Assembly: GCF_003865015.1 (NCBI RefSeq)
Contig: NZ_BHVV01000001.1
Location: 62,001 to 126,000, forward strand
Direction: 5' to 3'
DNA: 64,000 bases
DNA from: Sulfurisoma sediminicola
GTDB taxonomy: Bacteria; Pseudomonadota; Gammaproteobacteria; Burkholderiales; Rhodocyclaceae
The notes under the pieces are model-generated. The model was not told the origin of the DNA and searched no databases. It worked only from the letters and a program-made list of their open reading frames with translations. Shown one piece after another: positions 36,653 through 45,499 of the stretch; position 1 is the stretch's first letter; every line of letters begins with the position of its first letter. Both the position numbers and the translations under genes were made by a program.

Positions 36653-36656
<4 letters not shown>
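34803..36656 (+). CDS. Haem-sensing membrane histidine kinase (NtrB-like)
   Basis: The 617-residue kinase has helix 1 at about 12-34, a periplasmic domain with a c-type haem motif CTACH at 145-149, helix 2 at about 176-199 and HAMP at about 200-253. A PAS domain follows at about 260-370, carrying a Cys-rich segment (C307 H, C318, C325, C330). The DHp box is VAHEIHNPLASIR with phospho-acceptor His399. The HATPase boxes are DDGMGIPQEI and GTGLGLTIVKNI. The haem motif suggests redox, NO or O2 sensing in the periplasm. Its stop overlaps the start of the NtrC-type regulator (ATGA), so they are partners. Confidence 0.93.
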
Positions 36657-37981
<1,325 letters not shown>

Positions 37982-37990
37982 GCCCATCCG

Positions 37991-38007
37991 TCTGCCAATT
38001 TGGCAGA
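37991..38007 (+). promoter_or_regulatory. Palindromic upstream activator site
   Basis: TCTGCCAA-T-TTGGCAGA is a perfect 17-base palindrome, framed by GCCCA and TGGGC. It lies just after the response regulator stop and about 107 bases before the -24 element of the sigma-54 promoter, the normal distance for an NtrC-type enhancer. It could also act as a weak terminator, but no T-run follows. Confidence 0.65.
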
Positions 38008-38105
38008 TTTGGGCATGTCATTTCGTCAGGTAACCGTCCGAGGCGAGCCCCGGGCGGAATCGGTTTATTCCATTAGAACAGATGGTTAGGATAGCCCTGA
38101 TGGGG

Positions 38106-38121
38106 TGGCACGGGACGTGCT
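38106..38121 (+). promoter_or_regulatory. Sigma-54 (-24/-12) promoter of the Met-rich/molybdoenzyme operon
   Basis: TGGCACGGGACGTGCT matches the consensus TGGCACG-N4-TTGCA/T at all but one position of the -24/-12 boxes. The invariant GG (38107-38108) and GC (38119-38120) are correctly spaced. The start would fall near 38132, leaving a leader of about 95 bases. No good sigma-70 promoter is seen nearby. Confidence 0.85.
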
Positions 38122-38226
38122 GTTAAGTCCATGGGCAACGCGCAAGCCGACCGGCTTCGCCGTGCCCGGCAGCTCGGCGGAATCCGCAGCTGACGTGATC
38201 AATGTCAAAACCCAGGAGAAAACAGG

Positions 38227-38658
38227 ATGGTCAAATCGCTACTCGTCGTTGCAATGTCCCTCGGCTTCGCCGTTTCCGCCAATGCCGCCGACCAGAAAGG
38301 CATGAGCGGGATGGAGGGCCAGAAAGGCATGTCCGGCATGGCTGGCATGGAAGGCCAGAAGGGCATGTCCGGGATGGAAGGCCAGAAGGGCATGAGCGGC
38401 ATGTCGGGTCAGAAGGGCATGTCCGGGATGGAAGGCCAGAAGGGCATGGAAGGCATGTCCGGCATGGAAGGCAAGAAGAAGGCCAAGAAGAAGAGTCAGG
38501 AAGGCATGTCAGGAATGTCCGGCATGGAAGGCCAAAAGGGCATGTCCGGCATGGAGGGCCAGAAGGGCATGAGCGGCATGTCGGGTCAGAAGGGAATGTC
38601 CGGCATGTCCGGCATGGAAGGCCAGAAGGGCATGTCCGGCATGGAAGGCAAGAAGTAA
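38227..38658 (+). CDS. Secreted methionine-rich repeat protein (MrpX-like composition)
   Basis: The 143-residue product has a signal peptide cleaved after ANA (about 20). The mature 123 residues are built from GMSGM and EGQKG units. I count 26 Met (about 21%), no Cys, His or aromatic residues. A lysine-rich hinge (KKKAKKKSQ) divides two near-repeated blocks. The Met-rich periplasmic peptide MrpX of Azospira, a Rhodocyclales relative, scavenges hypochlorite and is re-reduced by a methionine sulfoxide reductase; the composition here is similar, but homology is not shown. Cu(I) binding is an alternative. It is the first gene after the sigma-54 promoter and has an AGGAGA site. Confidence 0.88.
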   Translation: MVKSLLVVAMSLGFAVSANAADQKGMSGMEGQKGMSGMAGMEGQKGMSGMEGQKGMSGMSGQKGMSGMEGQKGMEGMSGMEGKKKAKKKSQEGMSGMSGMEGQKGMSGMEGQKGMSGMSGQKGMSGMSGMEGQKGMSGMEGKK

Positions 38659-38761
38659 GGCAGCAAGGCAGTTTGCAGTTTGCTCATGACTTGGCCGATG
38701 GGGTGGGCGCCCCGTCGGCCCCTTTTAGGCGTTCTTTCCTTGGCGAAAGAGTGGCAAGAGA

Positions 38762-39091
38762 ATGAAACCCATCGTGCGCACATTCGGCAACATGCTGTTA
38801 GGACTATCCTGGCTTGCCGCATTGCCGGCGGCAGCGGCCAATGCCTCGCCCTACCCCGTCGCCGGTCTTGCGCCCTACCAGCGTCCGGCCGATGCCCCCA
38901 CGATCAAGGAATTCGCGCGCAGCGATGCCTGGCGCGCGGCGGCATTGCGCGGCGTCACGGCACCCCCTCCCGAGAGCATCCTCAAGTTCCTCGACCACCA
39001 GGGCGCCTGGTACAACCCATTCACGCACCCCGGCATGCCCGCCCCCTACGACCTGCGTGGCCTGCATGCCCCACAGAAGGCCGCGCCCTGA
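38762..39091 (+). CDS. Small secreted protein of the molybdoenzyme operon
   Basis: The 109-residue product has a signal peptide (cleavage near AAA-NAS, residue about 27). A short Pro-rich mature part follows, with LAPYQRPADAPTIKEFARSD and a C-terminal AWYNPFTHPGMPAPYDLRG. It has no cysteine or haem motif. I do not recognise the family. Position between the Met-rich protein and the pentahaem cytochrome suggests a periplasmic accessory of the same system. The ribosome site GGCAAGAG precedes the ATG. Confidence 0.72.
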   Translation: MKPIVRTFGNMLLGLSWLAALPAAAANASPYPVAGLAPYQRPADAPTIKEFARSDAWRAAALRGVTAPPPESILKFLDHQGAWYNPFTHPGMPAPYDLRGLHAPQKAAP

Positions 39092-39130
39092 GCGGGTCGC
39101 CATGAATTCAAGCTGCGAGAGAACGACATC

Positions 39131-39979
39131 ATGTTGAGATGGATACTGGTAGCGGCAGTGATCGCCGCCTCCGTCTGGGCCGCGATGAGCGGCACGGGCG
39201 TGCAGACCCTGCCCCAGGCCAATGCCGGCGACCACGCCGGCCAGCACCTGCGCGCGATCTACAGCCCGCTGCACTTCAAGCCCGCGATCGCGAGCGCAAC
39301 CGACGCGCAGTGCCTCGTCTGCCATAGGGAAGTGCTGGAGGACAAGGTGCGTGCCATCTCCCCCGCCGGCGTCAAGGCGGCCGAAAGCAAGGCCTGGTAC
39401 CAGCAGATCTCCACCTACCAGGGCGAGCAGGACACCTTCCATCGCCGCCACCTCGTCACGCCGATGGCCAGGCAGCTGATGAACCTCAAGTGCAACACCT
39501 GCCACGAGGGCCACGACCCGCGCGACGAGGCGCAGGGCTCCTCGGCCACCTCGGCGCCGCAGAGCGACAACGGCTTCACGCTGAGGAAGCAGGTCAATCC
39601 CGAGACCAGCTGCCTCAAGTGCCACGGCCAGATGAACTGGCCGGTGATGATCGGCCTCACCGGCCCCTGGACGCAGGTCAGGGACACTTTCCAGAACAAT
39701 TGCCTCTCCTGTCACTCGGCGATCCGCACCAACCGCCACCAGGTCGATTACCTCAACGCCGAGGCCATCGAGAAGGCCGCCGGCGTCGAGAAGACCGGCG
39801 GCGACGTCTGCTACGGCTGCCACGGCGGCCGCCCGTGGTACCGCATCAGCTACCCGTATGCGCGCAACCCCTGGCCCGGCATGCCCGAGGGCACGCCCGA
39901 ATGGGCACGCCTGCGCCCGCGCCACTCCGAGATGCGCTTCCTGATCCAGTCCGCAACTTCCAAACCGGCAGAACACTGA
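39131..39979 (+). CDS. Periplasmic pentahaem c-type cytochrome
   Basis: The 282-residue protein has an N-terminal hydrophobic signal or anchor (residues 4-20). It has five CxxCH haem sites: CLVCH (61), CNTCH (121), CLKCH (161), CLSCH (191) and CYGCH (227). Several extra histidines (for example FHRRH, about 104-107) can serve as distal ligands. It is of the NapC/cytochrome c3-like multihaem type in general, but I cannot name a subfamily. Three bases separate it from the molybdoenzyme, so it is the probable electron donor (or acceptor) for that enzyme. Confidence 0.93.
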   Translation: MLRWILVAAVIAASVWAAMSGTGVQTLPQANAGDHAGQHLRAIYSPLHFKPAIASATDAQCLVCHREVLEDKVRAISPAGVKAAESKAWYQQISTYQGEQDTFHRRHLVTPMARQLMNLKCNTCHEGHDPRDEAQGSSATSAPQSDNGFTLRKQVNPETSCLKCHGQMNWPVMIGLTGPWTQVRDTFQNNCLSCHSAIRTNRHQVDYLNAEAIEKAAGVEKTGGDVCYGCHGGRPWYRISYPYARNPWPGMPEGTPEWARLRPRHSEMRFLIQSATSKPAEH

Positions 39980-39982
39980 ACC

Positions 39983-42556
39983 ATGAAACCGACCCCTGAC
40001 TGGATCAAGAACATCCTGAATCCCGGCCGCCGCAGCTTCATGAAGACGGCCGCCGCCGGCGCGGCACTGTCCGCTGCCGGCGGCTTGGTCGAGCTGGCGA
40101 CGCAGAAGAAGGAGGCCCAGGCCTTCGCCTACGCGCCGCACTACACCGACGACCAGCTCACCACCGTGGTCACCAGCTGCGACCACAACTGCGGCTCGCG
40201 CCACATGCTGGTCGCGCACAAGAAGGGCGACGTCATCGTGCGCCTGTCCACCGACGACGGCCGCTACCAGGAGAACGGATCCTTCGGCAAGGACACCGCC
40301 GAAGAACCGCAGCTGCGCGCCTGCCTGCGCGGCCGCTCCTATCGCGCGCGGCTCTACTCGCCGGAACGCCTCCTTTATCCGATGATGCGCGTCGGCAAGC
40401 GCGGCGAGGGCAAGTTCAAGCGCGTATCGTGGAACGAGGCCCTCGATTTCATCGCCAAGAAGATGATCGAGCTGAAGAAGAACTACGGCCCCACCGCGAT
40501 GCTCGACCAGGCCTACGCGGGCACTTCCTACGGCGCGCTGCACAAGTCCGACCAGATCGAGGGCCTGCTGGCGCGTTTCCTCGGCATGTTCGGCTGCCGC
40601 ACCAATTCGTGGTCGGTGCCGAGCTACCAGGGCACCACCTTCAGCAGCCGCATGACCTTCGGCACCATCGAGGACGGCAACGAAGACGATGCCTTCGCCC
40701 ACAGCAAGCTCATCATCATGTGGGGCTGGAACCCGGCCTACACCTTCCACGGCGGCAATACCTTCTACTACATGCGCCTGGCCAAGCAGAACGGCTGCAA
40801 GTTCGTACTGATCGACCCGCAATACACCGACTCGGCCGCCACCTACGACGCCTGGTGGATCCCGATCAAGCCCAACACCGACGCCGCCATGCTCGCCGCG
40901 ATGGCCCACGTCATCTTCAGCGAGAACCTGCACGACCAGAAGTTCATCGACAAGTTCTGCCAGGGCATGGATGCCGGCACCATGCCCGAATGGGCGAAAG
41001 GCCACGAGAACTTCAAGGACTACATCTTCGGCAAGTCCGACGACACGCCGAAGACGCCCGAGTGGGCCGAGCAGATCTGCGGCGTCAAGGCCGCCGACAT
41101 CGTCAAGCTGGCGCGCATGTACGCCACCACCAAGCCCGCCGCGCTCAAGGCCTCGTGGGGTCCGGGTCGCAACGCCTACGGCGAGCAGTACAACCGCATG
41201 GCCGCGGCGGTGCAGGCGATGACCGGCAACATCGGCATCCTCGGCGGCTGCGCCGAGGGCGTCGGCAAGGGCTGGCACGCCGAGAGCGTGGCCTACCCCT
41301 ACGACGAGAACGCCAACCTCTGGTGGGCCTCGATCAAGTCCGACCGCTGGGCGCACTGCGTGCTCAACTACCCCAACGTCAAGCGCGAGGAGATCGGCTG
41401 CTGGCCGCGCGACGACGAACTCGACGGCAAGATCCCCAACATCAAGGGCATCTGGTGGCATGGTTCCGACTGGTTCAACCAGCTCACCAACATCAACAAG
41501 GAAATCAAGGCGATCGAGAAGCTCGAGCTCGTCGTCTGCGCCGATTCGACCATCACCCCCTCCGGCCTCTGGGCCGACGTGCTGCTGCCGGTGGCGACCC
41601 ACTTCGAACGCCACGACGTCGCCCTGCCCTGGTACAAGGGCCACTACTACATCCACCGGCCCAAGACCATCGCGCCGATGGGCGAATCGAAGACCGACTT
41701 CCAGATATTCACCGAGCTGGCCTATCGCCTCGAGGCCCTCGACCCCAGCCTCAAGGACTTCGGCAGGCGCTACAACCCGCGCGCCGACCGCAGCTATTTC
41801 GACAACGATGACGCCGTGGACGAGGCCTACCTCGTCGCATGGTGGAAGAAGGTACAGGACCACCAGGGCGTGACGATGTCGTGGGAGGAGTTCAAGCGCC
41901 GCGGCGTCTACAAGTTCAAGTTCGACAAGCCGCTGGTCGCCTTCCGCGAGCAGATCGAGGAGGGCGAGCCGTTCCCGACGCCCTCGGGCAAGATCGAGAT
42001 ATTTTCGACCACGCTGGCGCAGGTGAAGGACTGGACCAAGACGCAGTACGGCTACCCCATCCCGGCGATCCCGAAATGGATCGAACCCTTCGAGTCGCTC
42101 AACCATCCGAAGGTCAAGCAGTTCCCCTTCCACCTCATCACGCCGCACCCGCGCTGGCGCACCCACTCGATCTTCAACAACATCCCCTGGCTGCGCGAGA
42201 CCTACCAGCAGGAGATCACGCTCGCCGCCTCCGATGCCGCCCGGCTCGGCATCGTCACCGGCGACATCGTCGAGGTCTGGAACGACCGCGGCCGATGCGT
42301 GGTGCCGGCCTACGTCACCGAGCGCTGCATGCCGGGCGTGGCGGTGCTGCACGAGGGCGTGTGGATGGACCTCGACAAGAACGGCGTCGACCGCGCCGGC
42401 AACCCCGACTTCCTCACACTCGACGAGCCGAGCCCGGCCGGCGCCTTCGCCTACAACACCATCCTCGTCAACGTGAAGAAGACGCAACTCGAGCATCGCC
42501 CCGGCTGGGATTCGCTGGTCACCGCGCGCTCCATCGTCTTCCGCAGGGATACCTAG
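39983..42556 (+). CDS. Tat-exported molybdopterin oxidoreductase, DmsA/YnfE type
   Basis: The 857-residue catalytic subunit has a twin-arginine signal (GRRSFMKTAAAGAAL, residues 15-29). The Fe-S site reads C66-x3-C70-x3-H74 with a fourth ligand C114 in RACLRG. DmsA-type enzymes normally have Cys where His74 stands. RGRSYRARLYSPERLLYPMMRVG and GKFKRVSWNEAL are close to DmsA/YnfE. Ser214 (in SVPSYQG) aligns with the Mo-ligating Ser. It is periplasmic, with the C-terminal dinucleotide-binding domain complete. No membrane-anchor (DmsC/NrfD) gene is nearby, so electrons probably pass through the pentahaem cytochrome. The substrate is not known; S- or N-oxides are candidates. Confidence 0.93.
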   Translation: MKPTPDWIKNILNPGRRSFMKTAAAGAALSAAGGLVELATQKKEAQAFAYAPHYTDDQLTTVVTSCDHNCGSRHMLVAHKKGDVIVRLSTDDGRYQENGSFGKDTAEEPQLRACLRGRSYRARLYSPERLLYPMMRVGKRGEGKFKRVSWNEALDFIAKKMIELKKNYGPTAMLDQAYAGTSYGALHKSDQIEGLLARFLGMFGCRTNSWSVPSYQGTTFSSRMTFGTIEDGNEDDAFAHSKLIIMWGWNPAYTFHGGNTFYYMRLAKQNGCKFVLIDPQYTDSAATYDAWWIPIKPNTDAAMLAAMAHVIFSENLHDQKFIDKFCQGMDAGTMPEWAKGHENFKDYIFGKSDDTPKTPEWAEQICGVKAADIVKLARMYATTKPAALKASWGPGRNAYGEQYNRMAAAVQAMTGNIGILGGCAEGVGKGWHAESVAYPYDENANLWWASIKSDRWAHCVLNYPNVKREEIGCWPRDDELDGKIPNIKGIWWHGSDWFNQLTNINKEIKAIEKLELVVCADSTITPSGLWADVLLPVATHFERHDVALPWYKGHYYIHRPKTIAPMGESKTDFQIFTELAYRLEALDPSLKDFGRRYNPRADRSYFDNDDAVDEAYLVAWWKKVQDHQGVTMSWEEFKRRGVYKFKFDKPLVAFREQIEEGEPFPTPSGKIEIFSTTLAQVKDWTKTQYGYPIPAIPKWIEPFESLNHPKVKQFPFHLITPHPRWRTHSIFNNIPWLRETYQQEITLAASDAARLGIVTGDIVEVWNDRGRCVVPAYVTERCMPGVAVLHEGVWMDLDKNGVDRAGNPDFLTLDEPSPAGAFAYNTILVNVKKTQLEHRPGWDSLVTARSIVFRRDT

Positions 42557-42588
42557 ATGACATTCATCCCGATATTTCGGCAGGTGCG

Positions 42589-42696
42589 CGATGGGGATGG
42601 TGGGGCATTCCGCTCCGCTCATGTCCCCCGGCGTCGGCCTGCGGCCGCCGCCTCCTCCTTTACTTCGCCGAGCAGAACACCCCACCATCCCCATCG
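42589..42696 (-). repeat. Structured repeat, copy A (inverted orientation)
   Basis: Perfect 17-base arms (42589-42605 and 42680-42696, CGATGGGGATGGTGGGG and complement) enclose a core. On the minus strand the core reads GGCGAAGTAAAGGAGGAGG, then a GC hairpin with a GCA loop, then CCGGGGGACATGAGC. The arms differ completely from those of copy B while pairing is kept. It lies between the molybdoenzyme and ferredoxin genes. Confidence 0.75.
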
Positions 42697-42741
42697 GGGA
42701 AAACCGTGGGTGTTTTGCAGCAGCGAAGTTCCTTCGTATTC

Positions 42742-42845
42742 CGCCAAGGGTGGCGGGTGGCCGACGCAGCGAAGTAAAGGAGGAGGGACGGGCTGTGCCC
42801 GTGCCGGGGGACATGAGCAGCGTCGGCCACCCGCCACCCTTGGCG
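42742..42845 (+). repeat. Structured repeat, copy B
   Basis: Perfect 26-base arms (42742-42767 and 42820-42845, starting CGCCAAGGGTGGCGGG) enclose a 52-base core. The core has AGCGAAGTAAAGGAGGAGG, the hairpin ACGGGC-TGT-GCCCGT (42788-42802) and CCGGGGGACATGAGC. The core matches copy C (56962-57022) at 53 of 61 positions. With copy A it fills most of the 355-base gap between the molybdoenzyme and ferredoxin genes, which holds no other gene. Confidence 0.8.
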
Positions 42846-42911
42846 CGCGCGAAGCTCGAATAAACGCATTTCATGCGTTGCAGACAGCGCAAGATGCAGG
42901 CGAGAACTGAA

Positions 42912-43574
42912 ATGGCCAAAAAACTCGACATGAAAGAGGTCAAGACCGCCCTGCAGCGCAAGGTGGCGCAGACCTACGAACCGGTGAAGCCCGCGGTGCA
43001 GCTCGGCTTCGTGCACAACAACGTCGACTGCATCGGCTGCCGCGCCTGCGAGATCGCCTGCAAGGACAAGAACGGCCTCGGCCCGGGGCCGCGCTTCCGC
43101 CGCGTCATGTACGTCGAGGGCGGCCATTACCCCGACGTGTTCGCCTACAAGGTGAACATGAGCTGCAACCACTGCGCCGAGCCGGCCTGCCTGCCGACCT
43201 GCCCCACCGGCGCGATCTGGAAGCGCGAGAGCGACGGCATCGTCGACATCGACAGCACGCTGTGCATCGGCTGCCGCAAGTGCGAAGCCGCCTGCCCCTA
43301 CGGCGCCCCGCAGTGGGACCCGGCCGAGCAGATCGTCAAGAAGTGCAACATGTGCGTCGACGAAATCGAGGCCGGCCGCAAGCCCTACTGCGTGATGGCC
43401 TGCATGATGCGCGTGCTCGACATCGGCCCCATCGACAAGCTGTGGGACGGCACCCATGCCACCAAGGCCATCGGACCCAACGACAAGCCGGTGCGCCAGG
43501 TGAAGAACATGGCGAATCCCGAGCTGACCAAACCCTCGATCGCCTTCGTGCCTCACTCCAAGGGTAAGGTTTGA
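42912..43574 (+). CDS. Four-cluster ferredoxin subunit (DmsB-like)
   Basis: The ATG at 42912 gives 220 residues; an in-frame ATG 13 codons upstream gives an atypical start. Four cysteine groups for [4Fe-4S] clusters are visible: CIGCRACEIAC (40-50), CNHCAEPACLPTC, CIGCRKCEAAC and CNMC...CVMAC. This is the DmsB/NrfC/PhsB arrangement. There is no Tat signal, so it would be exported bound to the molybdoenzyme. It would connect that subunit to the cytochrome. The gap before it contains two structured repeats. The TorD-type chaperone start overlaps its stop (TTGA). Confidence 0.93.
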   Translation: MAKKLDMKEVKTALQRKVAQTYEPVKPAVQLGFVHNNVDCIGCRACEIACKDKNGLGPGPRFRRVMYVEGGHYPDVFAYKVNMSCNHCAEPACLPTCPTGAIWKRESDGIVDIDSTLCIGCRKCEAACPYGAPQWDPAEQIVKKCNMCVDEIEAGRKPYCVMACMMRVLDIGPIDKLWDGTHATKAIGPNDKPVRQVKNMANPELTKPSIAFVPHSKGKV

Positions 43575-44197
43575 GCGCCGACATCTGGGCGGAGCTGGCG
43601 GGAGACGCGGAGACGCTCGCCCGCCTGCACGACCGCGAGCTCGACGCGGCAACGCTCGCCGCGCTGCGCGAGGTCGATTTCCCCGCCAACCTCGCGCTGC
43701 TGCCGCCGACGCCCGAGGACCAGCGCGCATGGCAATCGATGGCGGCCGCGCTCAACCATTACGTCCCGAACCCGCCCGCCGCAGCCGACATCGACGCGCT
43801 GGCCGTCGAATACGCCGCCGTCTACCTGACCGGCGCCTACAACGTCTCGCCCTGCGAGTCCTTCTGGCTCGACGAAGACCACCTGCACTGCCAGGAGCCG
43901 ATGTTCGCCCTGCGCGAGGTCTATGCCGCCGCCGGCCTGGCCGCGCCCGACTGGCGCAAGCGCCCCGACGATCACCTCGTGCTGCAGCTGCAGTACATCG
44001 CCCACGCGCTGCGTCGTCCCAAGCCCGCCGCGGCCAACCTCGTCCGCATGATGGACGAACACCTGCTGCGCTGGCTGCCCGACTTCGCCGCGCGGCTGGG
44101 GCAGCGCGCCGAGCTGCCCTTCTACGCGGCACTGGCGCATCTGACGCTGGCGTGGTGCAATGCGCTGCATCGCCTGCTGAAGCAACAGCGACCATGA
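43571..44197 (+). CDS. TorD/DmsD-family molybdoenzyme chaperone
   Basis: A TTG start overlapping the ferredoxin stop gives 208 residues, the size of TorD-type chaperones. The protein is all-helical. It has the family-typical EYAAVYLTGAYNVSPCESFWLDEDHLHCQEPMF region, corresponding to the Y-x-x-x-F-x-G...P-x-x-S pattern around residues 78-110. The late HLLRWLPDFAARL helix is also characteristic. It would bind the Tat signal of the molybdoenzyme and aid cofactor insertion in the cytoplasm. The cyclase gene overlaps its stop (ATGA). Confidence 0.9.
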   Translation: MSADIWAELAGDAETLARLHDRELDAATLAALREVDFPANLALLPPTPEDQRAWQSMAAALNHYVPNPPAAADIDALAVEYAAVYLTGAYNVSPCESFWLDEDHLHCQEPMFALREVYAAAGLAAPDWRKRPDDHLVLQLQYIAHALRRPKPAAANLVRMMDEHLLRWLPDFAARLGQRAELPFYAALAHLTLAWCNALHRLLKQQRP

Positions 44198-44811
44198 CCT
44201 ACGCCCGCAACGTCGGCCTCAGCGCCTCCGAAGACCGCCTCGAGAAGCTCATCGCCGAACGCCTGCGTCCCGGCGCCGACAAGGCCGAGATCGACGCGCG
44301 CATCTGGGACCTCTTTGGCGAGGAATGGGCGGTGATGTTCACCGACCTCGCCGGCTTTTCCAGCGGCGTCGCCTCCTTCGGCATCATCCATTTCCTCCAG
44401 GTCATCTACGAATCGCAGCGCCTGCTGATTCCCCGCATCGATGCCGACGACGGCATCCTGCTCAAGGTCGAGGGCGACAGCATGCTGGTGATCTTCCGCA
44501 ACGTCACCAAGGCCATCGACTGCGCCCGCGCCATGCAGCAGGCCTGCCGCGACTACAGCACCACGCGCGACGCGGCCGAGCAGGTCCGCCTCTGCGTCGG
44601 CCTCGGCTTCGGCCGCGTGCTGCGCATCGGCGATCGCGACGTCTACGGCAACCAGGTCAATGCCGCGGCCAAGCTCGGCGAGGACATCGCCAGGGCCGGC
44701 GAGATCCTGGTCACCGGCGCCGTGCGCGAGGCCGCCGGCGAAGGCTACGCCTTCGAACCCATCGACAAGGTGCCGCCGGGGGCCGGGGCCGCCTTCCGCC
44801 TGCTCGGGTGA
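44194..44811 (+). CDS. Class III adenylate/guanylate cyclase domain protein
   Basis: The 205-residue protein is a single class III cyclase domain after a short N-terminal helix. It has the first metal-binding Asp in MFTDLAGFSS, the substrate and metal region LLKVEGDSMLVIF, and the conserved DVYGNQVNAAAKL block. The Lys in KVEGD and Asp in DVYG are the usual adenine-recognition residues, favouring cAMP, but the transition-state Arg normally near the NAAAKL end is not obvious. No sensor domain is attached. ATGA overlap with the chaperone shows it belongs to the operon. A Crp-type protein is encoded at 3.2 kb. Confidence 0.86.
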   Translation: MTYARNVGLSASEDRLEKLIAERLRPGADKAEIDARIWDLFGEEWAVMFTDLAGFSSGVASFGIIHFLQVIYESQRLLIPRIDADDGILLKVEGDSMLVIFRNVTKAIDCARAMQQACRDYSTTRDAAEQVRLCVGLGFGRVLRIGDRDVYGNQVNAAAKLGEDIARAGEILVTGAVREAAGEGYAFEPIDKVPPGAGAAFRLLG

Positions 44812-45368
44812 AACCTCGCCACGCGCTGCTCGCCGCGGCGCTCTGCGCCTGCGTCGGCGCGGCGATCGCGCAGGAGGGCTGCGAGCCCTACGTCGAGAAT
44901 CACCGCGACCTCGAGACCGCCGCGCTGCGTCCGCACCGCGACGCCTTCCGCAGCTGCATCATCGACGAAGCGACCTACGCCGCACTTATCTCCGCCTGGC
45001 TCGCGAGCCGCGGCGACGCGGCGCCGCCACTGCGCGGCATGAGCCTCGGCCGCGCCGTGAACCTGCCGTGGATCTCGGAGTACATCGCCCGCACCGCGCT
45101 GCGGGATCCGCGCTGGGACGCCGCGCGCGGCCGCGATCGCAACGGCGACATCAACGGCTTCGTCACCGCCCTGCTCTCCCGGCCCGAATTCCTGCGCCGC
45201 CTCGATGCCCCCTTCGCCGCCACGCCCCGGGCCGTGCGCACCGTCTCGGTCGAGAAGGTGCTCGTGACCAAGGCCAGGGACATCCTTCCCGATGGCGGCA
45301 AGGGCAGGCTCCCCTACGACGCGCAGGTCTGGATCGTGCTCGAGCCGCGCCCGGCAGCGACGCCATGA
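44808..45368 (+). CDS. Secreted hypothetical protein ending the molybdoenzyme operon
   Basis: A GTG overlapping the cyclase stop (GTGA) gives 186 residues with a signal peptide cleaved after AIA (about 21). The mature part has two early cysteines (GCEPYV and RSCIIDEA), a SLGRAVNLPWISEYIART helix, RDRNGDINGFV resembling an EF-hand-like loop, and a final beta-rich part ending DAQVWIVLEPRP. I recognise no family. Tight coupling indicates a periplasmic role in the same system. Confidence 0.7.
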   Translation: MKPRHALLAAALCACVGAAIAQEGCEPYVENHRDLETAALRPHRDAFRSCIIDEATYAALISAWLASRGDAAPPLRGMSLGRAVNLPWISEYIARTALRDPRWDAARGRDRNGDINGFVTALLSRPEFLRRLDAPFAATPRAVRTVSVEKVLVTKARDILPDGGKGRLPYDAQVWIVLEPRPAATP

Positions 45369-45499
45369 ACGGCGATCGCCTCGATCCCGATGTATACGCT
45401 ACCTTCGCCGGCTTCAGGCTCGCCGACTGCCTGATCGTCGCCGCCGCTGCTACCTGCCCACGACAAACAGATATTGGGCAAACAGTCCGGCCAGACTGA
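45365..45499 (+). CDS. Short open frame overlapping the preceding stop (doubtful)
   Basis: An ATG overlapping the preceding stop (ATGA) opens a 44-codon frame, MNGDRLDPDVYATFAGFRLA followed by DCLIVAAAATC. The coupling looks real, but the frame ends inside the convergent membrane-protein gene and may be a truncated remnant. No family is recognised. Confidence 0.3.
   Translation: MNGDRLDPDVYATFAGFRLADCLIVAAAATCPRQTDIGQTVRPD

Noticed and set aside
38280-38658. Tandem repeat resembling a CRISPR array
   Set aside because: Repeats are contiguous, without unique spacers, and translate in one frame into the Met-rich protein.
42591-42910. Short open frames starting at the ATGAGC of the structured repeats
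   Set aside because: They arise from the repeat core (ribosome-like site plus ATG), read into unrelated flanks in each copy and share no protein sequence beyond the repeat itself.
38804-42961. A 1385-codon open frame on the minus strand opposite the molybdoenzyme operon
   Set aside because: It is antisense to genes with clear haem, Fe-S and molybdopterin motifs. Its translation is rich in Arg/Val/Gly/His with no family motif, which is expected from GC-rich codon usage on the opposite strand.
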